From Raphanus sativus (taxonomy: Eukaryota > Streptophyta > Magnoliopsida > Brassicales > Brassicaceae): 64,000 bases of DNA. Both the position numbers and the translations under genes were made by a program. The DNA lies in NCBI RefSeq assembly GCF_000801105.2, contig NC_079517.1:17803579-17867578 (forward strand), written 5' to 3'. Below the pieces are notes generated by a model. That model was not told where the DNA came from. It saw nothing but the letters and a program-made list of their open reading frames with translations, and did no database searches. Of the stretch, positions 62,215 through 64,000 are shown in pieces. Position 1 is the first letter of the stretch. Each line of letters opens with the position of its first letter.

Positions 62215-62400
62215 CATATACATAATTACGTATGTACATATATACACATGTACATAATTACGTATGTACATATATACACATGTACATAATTACGTATGTA
62301 CATATGTACACATGTACATAACTACGTATGTACATATGTACACATGTACACTAACGAATGTACACATGTACACTAACGAATATACACAATTTTACAACAT
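62215..62400. repeat. Tandem repeat of ACGTATGTACATATATAC units
   Basis: About five 32-bp units, each with ACATGTACATAATTACGTAT and GTACATATATACAC; later units shift to ACTAACGAAT. The units are partly self-complementary. Confidence 0.85.
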
Positions 62401-62536
62401 GTTGGACATCTAATATATATTTCAGAACTATAGCTTCACAGATCTTTAATGTACACATGTACACTAACGAATGTACACAACTTTACAACATGTTGGACAT
62501 CTAATATATATTTCAGAACTATATCTTCACAGATCT
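62357..62536. repeat. Direct repeat, 2 x 89 bp
   Basis: 62357-62445 and 62448-62536 are nearly identical, containing AACATGTTGGACATCTAATA and CTTCACAGATCT. They overlap the end of the tandem array. Confidence 0.9.
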
Positions 62537-62656
62537 CAAAAGATAGATTAAATAATAAAGATACTGATTATAAACATATTTTCTGAAAAAAAGTTTCTGG
62601 AAAAACAACATTCACTTTACAAAAACAAGAATAAAGAACTGAAATGAAAGGAGGCA

Positions 62657-63583
62657 ATGGATACGGTGGTCAGAAGAGGTCCATGGGCGTTTGCAGAGAG
62701 GATGTTGGTGTTGCAGCGGTGGACACCGCTGATGGATATGGCGATGCTAAATTTCATACCTTTCTGGGTCCAAATCCGTGGAATCCCATTCCAATACATG
62801 AACCGAGAGGTTATTGTCCACATTGCTCGTATAATGGGACAATACATTCAGATGGACTACAATGAGGAGACTGGTTCACGATTGGAGTTTGTTCGTGTGA
62901 GACTCAACTGGAACGTGAATCACCCTCTGCGCTTCCAACGTCATTTTCAATTCACGCCTGGAGTGAATACTCTGCTCAAGTTTCAGTATGAACGTCTGAG
63001 AGGGTTTTGTGAATCTTGTGGGATGATCACTCATGACTCAGGAGCGTGTCTTCTTGTGAATGGAGGTCCCGAGGATGGTGGAGGCAATGATGATGATAGT
63101 GATGATGATGCTCCGGAGCAAGGTGGTAATCCTAATCACGGGGTTATTATAGAGGAAATTAATGAAGAAGAAGGTCAAGAGGAAGAGGCTGCAGAGGTTC
63201 AAGGGCAGGCAGAGCAAGAGAGAAGCAGAGAAGCAACATAAGTTGATGCTGATGATGATGAACTTTGGCACGGTCCTGGACTGCAAACGATGTATTCAAG
63301 TGAGTATCTCTCTGATGCGATGTATGATCCTGTCAACCGTCCAGGAAGCACTTTGATTCGTGAGGCTGGAGTTAAGAGAAAGGCTTGGCTTGCTGAGACT
63401 AATGGTAACAATGGCAAATTCACAAAGGGTGAACAGGGAGAAAGTAGCAGACAAGGTGAAAAGAAGAGAGCTCGTTCTGTGTCGCTTCCAGATGATGTTC
63501 AGATGGAGAATGAGGATGAGAAAGATGATGATACTGACGTAGTGAGAGGCGCGGTGGGCCCTGAACCACCACTTCCGCCATGA
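62657..63583 (+). pseudogene. LINE ORF1 (DUF4283, CCHC zinc knuckle), one stop
   Basis: ORF1 of a plant L1-type LINE, a nucleic-acid-binding, Gag-like protein. Readable parts: the second half of a DUF4283 domain (WAFAERMLVLQRW, IPFWVQIRGIP, about residues 10-45), a linker, then the zinc knuckle YERLRGFCESCGMITHDSGAC (first 20 used, about 112-132). An acidic tail (DDDSDDDAPEQ) and a basic, Lys/Arg-rich C-terminus follow. The first 80 or so residues of a normal ORF1 are missing, so the copy is 5'-truncated. A TAA at 63239-63241 interrupts the frame (CAA would restore it). The frame then runs to TGA at 63581-63583, which overlaps the ATG of ORF2. Confidence 0.85.
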
Positions 63584-64000
63584 GAGTTGCAGCTTGGAAC
63601 TGTCGAGGTCTAGGCATTGACTCGACAGTTCGACGCCTAAAGGAGGTAAATCGTAAATACCTTCTGGACATCATATGCCTCTCGGAGACAAAGCAGCAGG
63701 ACGATTATGTAAGGGATGTTGGAGCTCAGTTAGGATGTCTTAGTACTGTAATAGCCTCTCCGGTTGGAATAGGAGGAGGATTAGTTATCTATTTTAAGCA
63801 GCATGTTCAGTTTTCTGTTCTTAGTGTTTCTGCAAATCTGATCGATTGTAAAGTTCATCTTAATGGAAAAAGTTTCTATTTTTCTTTCGTGTATGGACAC
63901 CCTAACCCAGCTTATCGTAATCATACATGGGAAAGGATCATACGATTGGGTACTGCGAGACAGAACCAACCATGGTTTGCACTCGGTGATTTCAATGACA
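63580..64000 (+). CDS. LINE ORF2 start: AP-type endonuclease domain, runs off window
   Basis: The frame opens at 63580 with ATG overlapping the ORF1 stop (ATGA) and stays open to the window end, 140 codons. The protein starts MRVAAWNCRGLG and has the endonuclease/exonuclease/phosphatase motifs expected at the start of LINE ORF2: WNCRG (metal-binding Asn), LSETK (catalytic Glu), a GIGGGL strand, FSFVYGHP, and WFALGDFND (catalytic Asp and Asn). The reverse transcriptase would lie beyond the window. All catalytic residues seen so far are intact, so this is a young copy even though ORF1 has a stop. Confidence 0.9.
   Translation, partial: MRVAAWNCRGLGIDSTVRRLKEVNRKYLLDIICLSETKQQDDYVRDVGAQLGCLSTVIASPVGIGGGLVIYFKQHVQFSVLSVSANLIDCKVHLNGKSFYFSFVYGHPNPAYRNHTWERIIRLGTARQNQPWFALGDFND

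Overview
The window looks like a plant nuclear genome of the Brassicaceae, most likely Brassica, Raphanus or a close relative. It is about two thirds A+T, its genes are few and widely spaced, and the space between them is packed with nested transposons of Brassicaceae type. The real genes match, from memory and without a search, a run of neighbours on Arabidopsis chromosome 3 in reversed number order: UGT76F (At3g55700/55710 area), an uncharacterised gene like At3g55690, two S-protein-homologue (SPH) genes (At3g5566x-5567x area), and AHL15 (At3g55560). This suggests a collinear but strongly thinned block, as expected after the Brassica whole-genome triplication.

Layout. 1-10600: no host gene; decayed LINE pieces, Helitrons, a foldback element with an 8-bp target duplication, a Mutator-like element and MITEs. 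10613-14715 (minus): a two-exon UGT76F glucosyltransferase with intact reading frame, whose single intron is swollen to 2.7 kb by LINE debris and a tandemly duplicated MITE; a Helitron lies about 200 bp upstream of its ATG. 14900-25300: Helitrons, a composite hAT-like element carrying a SINE and a captured gene piece, a LINE pseudogene, a SINE and a second foldback element. 25848-26855 (minus): a three-exon intact gene of unknown function. 27100-38800: a foldback element, nested Helitrons, a (GA)70 microsatellite, a LINE derivative inside a TIR element, and a 2-kb AT-rich tandem array split by a Helitron. 38806-42497 (minus): two SPH genes; the second has a frameshift in its signal peptide. 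42900-55700: Helitrons, gene debris and a DUF4371-type hAT transposase pseudogene (48380-53720) broken by several later insertions. 58119-59024 (plus): an AHL15 orthologue carrying two opposite one-base indels, with a Helitron 140 bp upstream. 60667-62540: a Helitron and tandem repeats. 62657-64000: the front of a LINE with ORF1 (one stop codon) and ORF2 (endonuclease domain, running off the window), overlapping at an ATGA.

The host genes do not form a pathway. UGT76F conjugates small molecules, SPH proteins are secreted, and AHL15 is a chromatin-associated regulator. The strongest theme is transposon biology: at least eleven Helitron copies with recognisable ends, several with duplicated ends, and a family of GC-rich, simple-sequence-like foldback elements with 8-bp target duplications, two of which carry a tRNA-like core. 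All calls come from reading the sequence; no database was searched.
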